Assembly (NCBI RefSeq): GCF_015674855.1
Contig: NZ_JADMLG010000005.1
Coordinates: forward strand, 1 to 64,000
Source: Nocardia bovistercoris
GTDB taxonomy: Bacteria > Actinomycetota > Actinomycetes > Mycobacteriales > Mycobacteriaceae
Direction of reading: 5' to 3'
Length of the DNA stretch: 64,000 bases
Below, piece by piece: positions 51,103 through 59,805 of the stretch (within the stretch, counting starts at the first letter, position 1; each line of letters starts with the position of its first letter). The notes beneath the pieces are model-generated. The model saw only the letters and a program-made list of their open reading frames with translations. It searched no databases and was not told where the DNA came from. Position numbers and translations under genes: made by a program.

Positions 51103-53918
51103 TCGCCGACCGCCTCCGCGCCGAGGGCGAACAGTTCCCGCAGTTCGTCGGTGCCAAGTTCGGTGATCCAGTTCTCCCCCACACCCACCGCCAGATCGGC
51201 GAGTTGCCTTTTGCCGGTGATCATCTCGTCGATCTTCTCCTCGATGGTGTCGACGCACACCAGCTTGCGGACCTGCACGTCGCGGCGCTGTCCGATGCGG
51301 AACGCCCGATCGGTGGCCTGGTTCTCCACCGCCGGATTCCACCACCGATCCAGGTGCACGACGTGATTGGCCGCGGTGAGATTCAATCCGGTGCCGCCCG
51401 CCTTGAGCGAGAGCAACATGACCGAGGCGCCGTCGCCGGACTGGAAATCCTCGACCATCGCGTCGCGCTTCTTCTTGGGCACGCCGCCGTGCAGGAACGG
51501 GATATCGCAGCCGAACCGCTCGATCAGATAGGGCGTGAGAATGTCGCCGAATTCCCGGAACTGGGTGAACAGCAGCGCCCGGTCACCTTCCGCGATCAGC
51601 GTCTCCAGCATGTCCTCGACCAGGGCCAGTTTGCCGGAGCGGTGCCTTCCGCGCGCGAGTACCGCCGAATCGTCGGCCAGGAAATGCGCCGGGTGATTAC
51701 AGACCTGTTTGAGTCTGGTCAGCGCGCCGAGCACCGCGCCGCGGCGGGCCATGCCCTTGGCGTCCTTCAGTTTGCGCACCATGTCGTCGACCACCGCTTG
51801 ATAGAGCGCGGCCTGTTCGGCGGTGAGGTTGGCGCGCACGGTGATCTCGAATTTCTCCGGCAGATCCGAGATCACCGCCGGATCGGTTTTGACGCGCCGC
51901 AGCACGAACGGTTCGGTGACGAAACGCAGTCGGGTGAGCGCGTTCTGATCCTGTTCGCGTTCGATCGGCACGGCGAAACGCGCCCGAAAAGTCTGCGCGC
52001 TGCCGAGCAGGGACGGCATCACGAAATCCATCAGCGCGCGCAATTCCTCCAACCGGTTCTCCACCGGTGTCCCGGTGAGCGCGAGCCGATGCCGGGCGGG
52101 CACCGCGCGCGCCGACCGCGCCTGCCTTGTGCTCGCGTTCTTCACGTGCTGCGCCTCGTCCAGCACCACGCGATCCCAGTCCTGGCGCCGCAGATCCTCG
52201 ACATCCCTTGCCAGCAGCGCGTAGGTGGTGACGACCAGATCCGACGCGGCGACCGCGGCGTCGAATTCCGCGCCGGCGCCGCGCCCCGGCCCGTGATGCA
52301 CCAGCACCCGCAGGTCCGGCGCGAACCGACCGGCCTCCCGCTGCCAGTTGCCGACCACCGACATCGGGCACACCAGCAGCGTCGGCCTCGGCGCCGCCCC
52401 GCCCTGATCCGCCCGCGCGGCCTCGCGTTCGTGCACGAGCAGCGCCAACACCTGCACCGTCTTGCCGAGACCCATGTCATCGGCCAGGATCGCGCCGCAG
52501 CCCATCCGGCTCATGGTGGCCAGCCAGGTGAGTCCGCGCAGCTGATAGGGACGCAACTGCGCCTTCAAACCGGCGGGCGCCGCGACGGGTTCGACTGCGT
52601 GCTCGCGGTCGAACAGTTCCGCGACCCAGCCGGTGGTGGTGACCGCGGCGATCGGCACCCGGTCGACGCGCTCGCGGACGAGTTCGCCGAGCAGATCGGC
52701 CAGTGTGATCGGCGAGGTGTCGGTATGCGCTGCGACATACCGGGCGGCCGCGGCCAGCGCCTTGTGATCGGCCTGCACCCACTCGCCGCGCAACTGCACC
52801 AGATCCGACTTGGCGGTGATCAGCCGACTCATCTCGGCCGCGGTGAGCACGTGCTCGCCCACCGCGAGTTCCCACCGGTAAGAGACCAGTCCGCGCAGGC
52901 CGACCGTGCTTTCGGCGGCGGCGACGGCGGCGCCTTCCACACGCAGCCGCACGGTCGGCGCGGTGATGCTCCACGCGCGCGGCAACAACAGCCGGACACC
53001 GGCCTCCCGCAGCGCGTGCGCACCGTGTTCGACCAGATCGGCCACGACCGGCGTCGGCAGCAGCAGATCCATGCTCTGCGGGTCGCCCGGCAGGTCGCGC
53101 AAGCGCGGGTACGCCTGCCGAGCCTTGCCGAGTTTCTCCGCCGCGATCCGCACCATCGCCGGATCACCGTGTAGCGGAACCGGACTCGGCGCTTCGTCGG
53201 AGTCGCGCAGGCAGACCTCGAGCCGCCACAGCGCCGTCGTCTCGTCGACGGCGGCGTATTCGCCGTCGGGTTCGAGCAGGCGCAGCACCAGTTCGGGTTC
53301 GTCGACGGTGAGGCTCGCGCGCCAGCGTTCCAGGGTATCGGCGAGTTGGTGGCTGCCCGTCTCCAGCGGTGTATCGGCTGTCAACGCCTGTGTGAGCGGA
53401 TGCGAGGCGGGCGGTGTGCCGATCAGTTCGCGGGCGATCGGATCGGTGAGTTCCGTGACCAGATCCTCCAGCAGCGCGGACGGTTTGCCCGCGACCCGCA
53501 ACGCGGGCGGCACGGCGAGAGCCGCCTCGGCCAGCCACGCGCGTTGGCGCTGCCCGCCGAGCAACCGCCAGCGCACCCACCAGCGCCCGTCCTCGCGGCG
53601 CAGTTCGGGTACGACACGCCCGGACCCGACCCAACGTTCCAGCCCGCGCGCCAGATGCGCGAGGAAGCGCAGATCACCGGAGACGACGCCATCGGGCAGC
53701 CGCTGCCGCAACACGACAGCGGCGTCGGCGGGGGCAAGCGCGTGCGCGCGCACCCGCTCGACACCCATCGCGCCGAGCACGTCGGCGCGATGCCGGAACT
53801 TCGACGATCGCAGTGTCGCGCCGAGCGGATCGGGCAGGGCGGCGGCGCGATCCTCGGTCCACCGATCGTCGGTCCACAGCAGCAGACCGGAACCCGGCGA
53901 CCACAGACCGTGCAGCAT
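51099..53918 (-). CDS. SNF2-family DEAD/DEAH-box helicase
   Basis: The 939-residue protein has a roughly 440-residue N-terminal SNF2-associated domain, then the ATPase: LRPYQLRGLTWLATMSRMGCGAILADDMGLGKT (motifs Q and I, about residues 455-485), LDEAQH (II), TGTPVENRLEEL (III) and ATDRAFRIGQRRDV (VI). It is related to bacterial HepA/RapA-like and HelZ proteins. The role is DNA translocation or remodelling, possibly repair or defence. ATG at 53918 is preferred to a TTG four codons upstream. The SWIM gene follows in an overlapping operon. Confidence 0.93.
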   Translation of the reverse strand: MLHGLWSPGSGLLLWTDDRWTEDRAAALPDPLGATLRSSKFRHRADVLGAMGVERVRAHALAPADAAVVLRQRLPDGVVSGDLRFLAHLARGLERWVGSGRVVPELRREDGRWWVRWRLLGGQRQRAWLAEAALAVPPALRVAGKPSALLEDLVTELTDPIARELIGTPPASHPLTQALTADTPLETGSHQLADTLERWRASLTVDEPELVLRLLEPDGEYAAVDETTALWRLEVCLRDSDEAPSPVPLHGDPAMVRIAAEKLGKARQAYPRLRDLPGDPQSMDLLLPTPVVADLVEHGAHALREAGVRLLLPRAWSITAPTVRLRVEGAAVAAAESTVGLRGLVSYRWELAVGEHVLTAAEMSRLITAKSDLVQLRGEWVQADHKALAAAARYVAAHTDTSPITLADLLGELVRERVDRVPIAAVTTTGWVAELFDREHAVEPVAAPAGLKAQLRPYQLRGLTWLATMSRMGCGAILADDMGLGKTVQVLALLVHEREAARADQGGAAPRPTLLVCPMSVVGNWQREAGRFAPDLRVLVHHGPGRGAGAEFDAAVAASDLVVTTYALLARDVEDLRRQDWDRVVLDEAQHVKNASTRQARSARAVPARHRLALTGTPVENRLEELRALMDFVMPSLLGSAQTFRARFAVPIEREQDQNALTRLRFVTEPFVLRRVKTDPAVISDLPEKFEITVRANLTAEQAALYQAVVDDMVRKLKDAKGMARRGAVLGALTRLKQVCNHPAHFLADDSAVLARGRHRSGKLALVEDMLETLIAEGDRALLFTQFREFGDILTPYLIERFGCDIPFLHGGVPKKKRDAMVEDFQSGDGASVMLLSLKAGGTGLNLTAANHVVHLDRWWNPAVENQATDRAFRIGQRRDVQVRKLVCVDTIEEKIDEMITGKRQLADLAVGVGENWITELGTDELRELFALGAEAVGE

Positions 53919-54273
53919 GTCCCCATCCAATCAGGTGACTCCGACAACCCGACCGCTCCCGGACACCGGGTCCGGGAAGCCCCGCGATATCAGACCCTTC
54001 GGTTTTCGTGACCTATGTTTCCTGGATTTCTCCCCGCCACTGGATAGACTTGGATATCCGCTGGTCATCGCCTCGGAGCTGGTTCGAAAGCACCACAGTG
54101 TCACAAGCGCCACAGTGATCGTCCGGAACCGCCACGCGTCCGTTCCGGAACACCGCGGCATCTGTTCGAAGCACAGCGAGCGTCTGTTCGACAGCACCGC
54201 AGACTCGGTTTGACCGAACCACAGCCGGGACGTGTGCACGGCCCGGCATCCAAGGAAAGTGCAGGGTAGCAGC
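53919..54273. other. divergent region containing a repeat array
   Basis: About 355 bases between the SNF2 helicase (leftwards) and a small hypothetical gene (rightwards). Its main content is the degenerate 22-bp repeat array at 54077-54226; otherwise no gene is supported. Confidence 0.5.
54077..54226. repeat. array of about seven degenerate 22-bp direct repeats
   Basis: Six units start at 54095, 54117, 54139, 54161, 54183 and 54205 with an exact 22-bp period; a seventh copy (about 54079-54098) is out of phase by some six bases. The approximate consensus is TCTGTTCGAAGCACCGCAG. Units read, for example, TCTGTTCGACAGCACCGCAG and TCTGTTCGAAGCACAGCGAG. The period is close to two helical turns, so equal sites would face one side of DNA. 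As 22 is not a multiple of three, the array is not a peptide repeat. Confidence 0.7.
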
Positions 54274-54636
54274 ATGACGATTCTGCTCCAGGTACTAGAG
54301 CAGTGCTTCACCCCCACCACACCGTGGGAACGGCGAACGTTCACCTTCATCGACACCGGGCACATTGTCGGGATGCGGCTCGACGGCCAGTGCGGCGTCT
54401 GGCTCGACCTGTCCCGTCCGGGCGAATCACAGCGGCTTGCCCGCACCCGCGACCCGGGTGACGCGGTCAATTTCCTGCTCACCACCTTCGCCAGGATCGC
54501 CGAATGCGAGGAGCGCGGCGGATCCTGGTTGATCGGCCACGACGGCATCCACATCGGGTCGATCAACGCCACCCGCTACCCGCCGCACAGCACCGCCGTC
54601 ACCGGGGACGATCTGCTGGCCCGCGCCTGGCTCTGA
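54274..54636 (+). CDS. small hypothetical protein
   Basis: An unrecognised 120-residue soluble protein: MTILLQVLEQCFTPTTPWERRTFTFIDTGHIVGMRLDGQCGVWLDL, then a helical middle (GDAVNFLLTTFARIAECEE) and an HDGIHIGSINATRY segment. It has strong high-GC codon bias. ATG at 54274 is preceded by GCAGGG at workable spacing. It is the gene immediately downstream of the 22-bp repeat array, which may therefore be its regulatory region. Confidence 0.65.
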   Translation: MTILLQVLEQCFTPTTPWERRTFTFIDTGHIVGMRLDGQCGVWLDLSRPGESQRLARTRDPGDAVNFLLTTFARIAECEERGGSWLIGHDGIHIGSINATRYPPHSTAVTGDDLLARAWL

Positions 54637-54679
54637 ACCCGCCGCGTGGCTGTCGGTGCCCGCGAGTAGAAGTGTTCGG

Positions 54680-55378
54680 GTGCGCACACCGAATCGAGCA
54701 CGTTCGGCCGGGTTGCTGTGCGCCGTCGCGGTCGCGGCGGCGGGCTGCGCGGGCGCCGACACACCCGCACCCGGCAGTCCGTCCCGCGACCGGGTCGAAC
54801 AACTGCTGGACTCGGTGCGAGTCGTGCCCGCCCGCGCCCATCCCGGCGGGTACGACCGGGACTGCTCGGCCGGGCGCGGCTGCGTGTTCGGGCCGTCGTG
54901 GACCGACGACAGCGACGCGCCGAGCGGGCACGACGGCTGCGACACCCGCAACAACGTGCTGGCCGCGCAGCTCACCGAGGTGAGTTTCCGGCCGGGCACC
55001 CGCGACTGCGTTGTGGTCTCGGGTGTCCTGCACGACCCGTACACCGGACGCCCCGCCACCTTCGCCAAGGCCGACGCGGGCGATATCCAGATCGACCACG
55101 TCTATCCGTTGGCGGCGGCCTGGGATCTCGGCGCGTCGCGGTGGACCGTGCGGCGCCGGGTGGAATTCGCCAACGATGTCGAGACGAATCTGCTCGCCAC
55201 CGACGCCGCGACCAATCGCGCCAAAGGTGATTCGACACCGGCCGGTTGGCTGCCGCCCGAACGCGCCAACCACTGCTTCTACGCGGCGAAATACCTCACC
55301 GTCGCGGTGCGCTACGACCTACCCGTGACAGTCGCCGACAAGACCGCGCTCGACGCCATCGCGCGCAGCTGCCCGTGA
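54680..55378 (+). CDS. secreted lipoprotein with DUF1524 (His-Me finger nuclease-like) domain
   Basis: The 232-residue protein starts with a lipoprotein signal: a basic N terminus, LLCAVAVAAAGC and the lipobox cysteine at about residue 23. The mature part carries the GmrSD C-terminal/DUF1524 signature IQIDHVYPLAAAWD and NLLATDAATNRAKGDSTPAGW, a His-Me finger nuclease core with the DH pair and Asn. Similar exported proteins in actinobacteria are annotated HNH endonuclease. GTG at 54680 is the best-placed start. Extracellular nuclease activity is inferred. Confidence 0.88.
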   Translation: MRTPNRARSAGLLCAVAVAAAGCAGADTPAPGSPSRDRVEQLLDSVRVVPARAHPGGYDRDCSAGRGCVFGPSWTDDSDAPSGHDGCDTRNNVLAAQLTEVSFRPGTRDCVVVSGVLHDPYTGRPATFAKADAGDIQIDHVYPLAAAWDLGASRWTVRRRVEFANDVETNLLATDAATNRAKGDSTPAGWLPPERANHCFYAAKYLTVAVRYDLPVTVADKTALDAIARSCP

Positions 55379-55475
55379 TGACGTCAGCCGCCGGGGCCGC
55401 GTGCCCGCCCTCGGCCGCCTGGTCACGACGGGCGGCGCCTGCCTCAGCCGCCGGACGCGACAGGCCGCATGGTGC

Positions 55476-56294
55476 TCAGCTGCCGGTGGCGACGGGTCGT
55501 TTCGGATCGTTCGACCACTGCGACCACGATCCGGGGTACAGCGCCGCCTCGACACCGGCCACCGCGAGTGCCGCGACTTGGTGGGCGGCCGTCACTCCCG
55601 AACCGCAGTACACCGCGACCGGTCCCGAACCGAAGGCGGCGAAGCGCTCGCGCAGTTCGTCGACCGAACGGAAACGTCCGTCGGCGTCGAGATTCTCGGC
55701 GGTGGGCGCGCTCAGCGCGCCGGGAATGTGGCCCGCTTGCGGGTCGATCGGCTCGACCTCGCCGCGGTAGCGTTCGCCCGCGCGCGCGTCGAGCAGCACA
55801 CCCTGCCAGCCCGCTACCTCGTCCGCGTCGACCACGGGCAGTTGGCCCGGGCGCAGTTCGATATCGCCCGGTTCGGGATCGGGTTCGGCGCCGGTCGCCA
55901 GGTCGCCGCCCGCCGCGCGCCAGGCGGGGAGTCCGCCGTCGAGTATGCGGACATCCGCGACGCCCGCCCAGCGCAGCAGCCACCAGGCGCGGGCCGCGGC
56001 CAGACCGCCGGTGGCGTCGTAGACGACCACGGTGTCGCCGGTGCTGATGCCCCAGTTGCGGGCATTGCGCTGCAGATGCGCGGGCAACGGCAGGGGGTGT
56101 CTGCCCGCGGCCTGGGACGGCAGGGCGGCCAGCTCGGTTTCCAGGTCGACGAAGATCGCGCCGGGTATGTGACCGTCGAGATAGTGCTGCGGGCCGTCCG
56201 GGTCACCCAGCGCCCAGCGGACGTCGAGTAGCCGGATCGGGCCGTGCGCCGTGACGTCTCGCAACTCCCGCGCCGAAATCAGTACCGCGCTCAC
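55476..56294 (-). CDS. sulfurtransferase (tandem rhodanese)
   Basis: The 272-residue protein has two rhodanese domains. The inactive N-terminal one contains IRLLDVRWALGDPDG and GHIPGAIFVDLE. The C-terminal one has the active-site cysteine in VYCGSGVTAAH (about residue 230), the thiosulfate/3-mercaptopyruvate type loop. It transfers sulfane sulfur to cyanide or thiols. GTG at 56294 has GAGGAG six bases upstream. It is monocistronic between the DUF1524 gene (convergent) and BenE (divergent). Confidence 0.94.
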   Translation of the reverse strand: MSAVLISARELRDVTAHGPIRLLDVRWALGDPDGPQHYLDGHIPGAIFVDLETELAALPSQAAGRHPLPLPAHLQRNARNWGISTGDTVVVYDATGGLAAARAWWLLRWAGVADVRILDGGLPAWRAAGGDLATGAEPDPEPGDIELRPGQLPVVDADEVAGWQGVLLDARAGERYRGEVEPIDPQAGHIPGALSAPTAENLDADGRFRSVDELRERFAAFGSGPVAVYCGSGVTAAHQVAALAVAGVEAALYPGSWSQWSNDPKRPVATGS

Positions 56295-56497
56295 GCCGAA
56301 CTCCTCATCCAGATTCGCACTTTCGAGCACCGACCGTTCCCACCTTATGCGCCCACGCTTGCCGACCCGACGATCCGCGCGGCCCCGATGGACAGTTGGC
56401 GACGGTACCCCGATGGCCGCGCTCGGCGTCCGACCAACGCGAATTCAGGCCAGTTTCCGCCGACTGGCCGGTGACACGCCGACTGACCAGCGGCAAG

Positions 56498-57802
56498 ATG
56501 CACACAATGTCCGAGGTTCCCGCAGCGTCCGAGGCGTCACCGGACGCGAAGGAACACCGCGCCACCGCGCCCGACAACACCGCGCCCGACAACACCGCGC
56601 CCGACAACACCGCGCCCGACAACACCGCGCCCGACAACGGAATCGTGCAGCCGATCGGGGCGGGCGTGGTGACGGCGCTGGTCGGTTTCACCAGTTCGTT
56701 CGCGGTGGTGCTGACCGGGTTGACGGCGGTGGGCGCGACACCGGCACAGGCCGCCTCGGGACTGCTCGCGGTGTGCGTCACTCAGGCGGTCGGGATGATC
56801 GCGCTCAGCTATCGGTACCGGATGCCGATCTCGCTTGCCTGGTCGACGCCGGGCGCGGCTCTGCTCGCGGGTACCGGGGTGGTGACGGGCGGCTGGCCCG
56901 CGGCGGTCGGCGCGTTCGCGCTCACCGGCGTACTCGTGGTGGTCACCGGCTTGTGGCGGCGGCTGGGGAACCTGGTCGCGGCGATTCCGGTGGAGATAGC
57001 CCAGGCCATGCTCGCGGGCGTGCTGGTTCCGCTGTGCCTGGCGCCGGTCCGCGCGGTGCAGACCAGTCCCGCCGTTGTCGTGCCGGTGATCGCGGTCTGG
57101 CTGGTGTTGCAGCGCTTCGCGCAGCGGTGGGCGGTGCTCGCGGCTTTCGTCACCGCCGCCGTCGGGGCAGGCATCGATATCGCGGCGCACCATCGGCGAC
57201 TCGACCTGTCCGCGATGGTCCCGACCGTGGAACTCACCGCGCCGCACTGGAATTGGCAGGCCGTCATCGGTGTCGCGATTCCGCTCTACATCGTCACCAT
57301 GGCCTCGCAGAACATTCCGGGCACGGCTGTCATGAGCTCGTTCGGCTACCGCGTGCCGTGGCGCGCGGCCATGACCGTGACCGGAATCGGCACCGTGGTC
57401 GGCGCGCCCGCGGGCGGTCACGCCATCAATCTGGCGGCCATCAGCGCGGCACTGGCAGCGGGCCCGTCGGCGCATCCCGATCCGCGCAGGCGCTGGATAG
57501 CGGCGTGCACCGCGGGCGCCTGCTATCTGCTGTTGGCGCTCGGCTCGGCCGCGCTGGTCACGCTGGTGGCGGCCGCGCCGCGCGGGACGCTGGAAACCGT
57601 CGCCGGACTGGCGTTGCTCGCGACCCTCGCATCGGCACTGGCCGCCGCACTGGCCTCCGAACACCAGCGCGTGGCGGGCGCGGTCACGTTCCTGATCGCC
57701 GCGTCCGGCGTCGGATTCCTCGGTGTCGGCGCGGCATTCTGGGCGCTGCTCGCAGGGCTGGTAGTGCGGCGAATGCTGCGATCGCCTGCCACGCGGAGCT
57801 GA
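56498..57802 (+). CDS. benE: BenE-type benzoate/H+ symporter family protein
   Basis: Inner-membrane transporter of 434 residues with about twelve helices. BenE signatures are GFTSSFAVVLTGLTAVGATPAQAASGLLAV, RMPISLAWSTPGAALLAG, IPVEIAQAMLAGVLV and VTMASQNIPGTAVMSSFGY. Before the first helix is a hydrophilic tail with five copies of TAPDN, encoded by a 15-bp tandem repeat. ATG at 56498 or 56507 are equally possible starts; neither has a strong site. No benzoate catabolic genes are nearby, so the substrate may differ. Confidence 0.9.
   Translation: MHTMSEVPAASEASPDAKEHRATAPDNTAPDNTAPDNTAPDNTAPDNGIVQPIGAGVVTALVGFTSSFAVVLTGLTAVGATPAQAASGLLAVCVTQAVGMIALSYRYRMPISLAWSTPGAALLAGTGVVTGGWPAAVGAFALTGVLVVVTGLWRRLGNLVAAIPVEIAQAMLAGVLVPLCLAPVRAVQTSPAVVVPVIAVWLVLQRFAQRWAVLAAFVTAAVGAGIDIAAHHRRLDLSAMVPTVELTAPHWNWQAVIGVAIPLYIVTMASQNIPGTAVMSSFGYRVPWRAAMTVTGIGTVVGAPAGGHAINLAAISAALAAGPSAHPDPRRRWIAACTAGACYLLLALGSAALVTLVAAAPRGTLETVAGLALLATLASALAAALASEHQRVAGAVTFLIAASGVGFLGVGAAFWALLAGLVVRRMLRSPATRS
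56564..56638 (+). repeat. five perfect 15-bp tandem repeats inside benE
   Basis: ACCGCGCCCGACAAC is repeated five times without a mismatch (56564-56638). It encodes TAPDN in the cytoplasmic tail of the transporter. Perfect identity points to recent slippage and likely copy-number variation between strains. Confidence 0.95.
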
Positions 57803-58006
57803 CACGATCACCCCTGTCCACGACTGACACGAACACCCGCCATCTGCGGCCGACACGATCGCCCCACCTCTCGACCGACACGATCCGCCGCCACGCACAG
57901 CCGAACGCGATCACCTGCCCTAGCGACCGACACGGCCCGCCGCCACGCACAACTGAACACGATCACCTGCCCCAGCGACCGACACGGACACCCGGCTACC
58001 TGCCGC
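57801..58006. repeat. eight 25-26-bp degenerate tandem repeats
   Basis: Units start at 57801, 57826, 57852, 57877, 57903, 57929, 57955 and 57981. The core is GACACGATCACC, followed by a variable part ending in CGACC or similar. Units 4-5 and 6-7 form a higher-order 52-bp duplication: GAACGCGATCACCTGCCC and GAACACGATCACCTGCCC are nearly identical. The array fills the whole space between the benE stop and the E2 gene stop, both genes converging on it. Confidence 0.85.
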
Positions 58007-58023
58007 GGGCGCGAGCGCACCCC

Positions 58024-59355
58024 CTACCCGCGACTGAGCAGGGTAAGTGGGTCCTCGATGAGCGCGGCCACCGTGGCGAGGAAGCGGGCGGCGAGTTCGG
58101 CGTCGATCATGCGCTGGTCGTAGCTGACGCCGACGGTGGTGACCCAGCGCACCGCGAGTTCGTCGCGCACCACCCAAGCGCGCTTGCGCACCGCACCCAG
58201 GCTCAGGATCGCACCCTCCCCCGGGTTGACCAGCGGCACAACAGAATCCACGCCGAATACGCCGACGTCGGTGAGTGTGAAAGTGCCGCCGCGTAATTCG
58301 ACCGGCGTCGCACTGCCGGTGCGCGCCATCTCCGCCAGCCAGGCGATCTCCCGGCACAGGTCGCGCAGGCTCAGCGTCTGCGCCTCCTTGAGATTCGGCA
58401 CGAGCAGACCGCGTTCGGTGGCGACCGTGACGCCTAGATTCACGTAGTGCTTGGTGAGGATCTGCTGACTCGCGTCGTCCCATGCCGCGTTCATGCTTGG
58501 GAATTCCGCGATGGCGGCGATCACGGCCTTGGCGACCAATGCCTGCGGGGTGAGCGGGAGTCCGGTGAACGCGGTGGTGGTGCGCAGATGGTCGAGCAGT
58601 TCCACCGCGGGCGTGAAATCGAGGGTGACGAAGGCGCTGCCCTGCGGAATGGTGCGCGCGCTGACCACCATCGAGCCCGCGATGCGTTTGCGGACACCCT
58701 CGACGGGCGTGCCGACCTCGCGCGGCGGCGGGCGCAGCGGATCGACGGCGGGCGCGAAACCGTCGACGGCGGGGCGGGCGTTCGCGGCGCGCGGCTGCGA
58801 GACCGGCACCGCGGCGCGCACGTCCTCGACGGTGACCTCGCCCCGCGCACCGGATCCCGCGATGAACCACAGGTCGAGACCGAGTTCCTTGGCGAGTTTG
58901 CGCGCGGCGGGCGTGGCGGCGGCTCTTGGCCCTGCGGCCTCCCTGCGCCGCGCCGCGAGCGGATTGCGCTGGGCCATCGGCGATTGCGGCGGTTGCGGAC
59001 GCGACTCCTCCCGTACCTGCTCCTCAGGCGCGCGCCCCGCGGGAACGGGTGTGCGGCCGTTGCGATGTGGCGCCTCGACCGCGACGGGCGGCGCGACCAC
59101 CACCGCCAAGCGCACCCGGATCAGCGGCGCGCCGACCGGCACCGTATCCCCCGGCCGCGCAAGCAGTTCCACCACCGTGCCGGAGAACGGGGAAGGTAGC
59201 GCCACCACCGCCTTCTTCGTCTCGACCTCGCCGATGGTCTGGTTCAGGTCGACCGTGTCCCCGACGCCAACCGACCACGACACCAGTTCGGCGTCCGCGA
59301 GTCCCTCTCCCAGATCGGGGAGCCGGAATTCCAGCACGTGGCCGTCGTCTTGCAC
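58024..59355 (-). CDS. 2-oxoacid dehydrogenase E2 (lipoyl acyltransferase), atypical
   Basis: The 443-residue protein has an N-terminal lipoyl domain with the lipoyl lysine in GEVETKKAVVALPSP (about residue 46). A Pro/Ala/Arg-rich linker and a peripheral-subunit-binding domain follow (ATPAARKLAKELGLDLWFIAGSGARGEVTVEDV). The C-terminal acyltransferase domain comes last. The expected catalytic DHRxxDG reads YDQRMIDAE: His is Gln and Gly is Ala; the codon is clearly CAG. It resembles branched-chain E2 (BkdC), but no E1 genes are adjacent. GTG at 59355 has GAGAGGT six bases upstream. It is divergent from an Lrp/AsnC regulator. Confidence 0.88.
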   Translation of the reverse strand: MQDDGHVLEFRLPDLGEGLADAELVSWSVGVGDTVDLNQTIGEVETKKAVVALPSPFSGTVVELLARPGDTVPVGAPLIRVRLAVVVAPPVAVEAPHRNGRTPVPAGRAPEEQVREESRPQPPQSPMAQRNPLAARRREAAGPRAAATPAARKLAKELGLDLWFIAGSGARGEVTVEDVRAAVPVSQPRAANARPAVDGFAPAVDPLRPPPREVGTPVEGVRKRIAGSMVVSARTIPQGSAFVTLDFTPAVELLDHLRTTTAFTGLPLTPQALVAKAVIAAIAEFPSMNAAWDDASQQILTKHYVNLGVTVATERGLLVPNLKEAQTLSLRDLCREIAWLAEMARTGSATPVELRGGTFTLTDVGVFGVDSVVPLVNPGEGAILSLGAVRKRAWVVRDELAVRWVTTVGVSYDQRMIDAELAARFLATVAALIEDPLTLLSRG

Positions 59356-59805
59356 AGGGGCACCTCTCACTTGGGGCGAGCGGCCGTCAGCGGCCGAGGA
59401 ACGGTCCACCGCGGCCAATACGCGAGCGGGATCGGGCTGGTGGTGCGTGTCGAGCTTAGCCGGGAAGGACGCGATCTCGGGCCGGTAGCCGCGCGATATC
59501 GGATGGGAGCGGACACCTTTCCCCGATGCGGTAGCGGATCTCGGCCACGCTCGAGACGATCCGGTCGACGGCGGGACACACTGACCGTCGAACCTTATCG
59601 CAAGGACCGCCGGTAGGCCGGTTGGCGCGGCAACGAAAGCCGTTCCGAACATGCCTGATTCGGCGCTCGACGCGGTCCGGATACACAGGGCGATACAGCC
59701 TTTCGCGCTCGACCAACCCACGAACCGATCGAACTGCGCACACATCCCCCATCGCCATGAGCAGAATGCTCCATCCGAACCCGCTCCCCTGTCATACTGC
59801 GACGC
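59356..59805. other. E2/Lrp divergent region
   Basis: About 450 bases between two divergent starts. No gene was recognised. It must contain both promoters and any Lrp-type sites; I see no obvious long palindrome. Confidence 0.4.

Noticed and set aside
52906..54213. Plus-strand frame crossing the SNF2 N-terminal region and the repeat array
   Set aside because: Ser/Arg-rich shadow of the helicase gene; the 22-bp period shifts frame, so the repeats cannot encode a repeat peptide.
54077..54226. CRISPR array
   Set aside because: Units are 22 bp without spacers, poorly conserved, and no cas genes are present.
57801..58006. CRISPR array
   Set aside because: Tandem 25-26-bp units have no unique spacers; no cas genes lie nearby.
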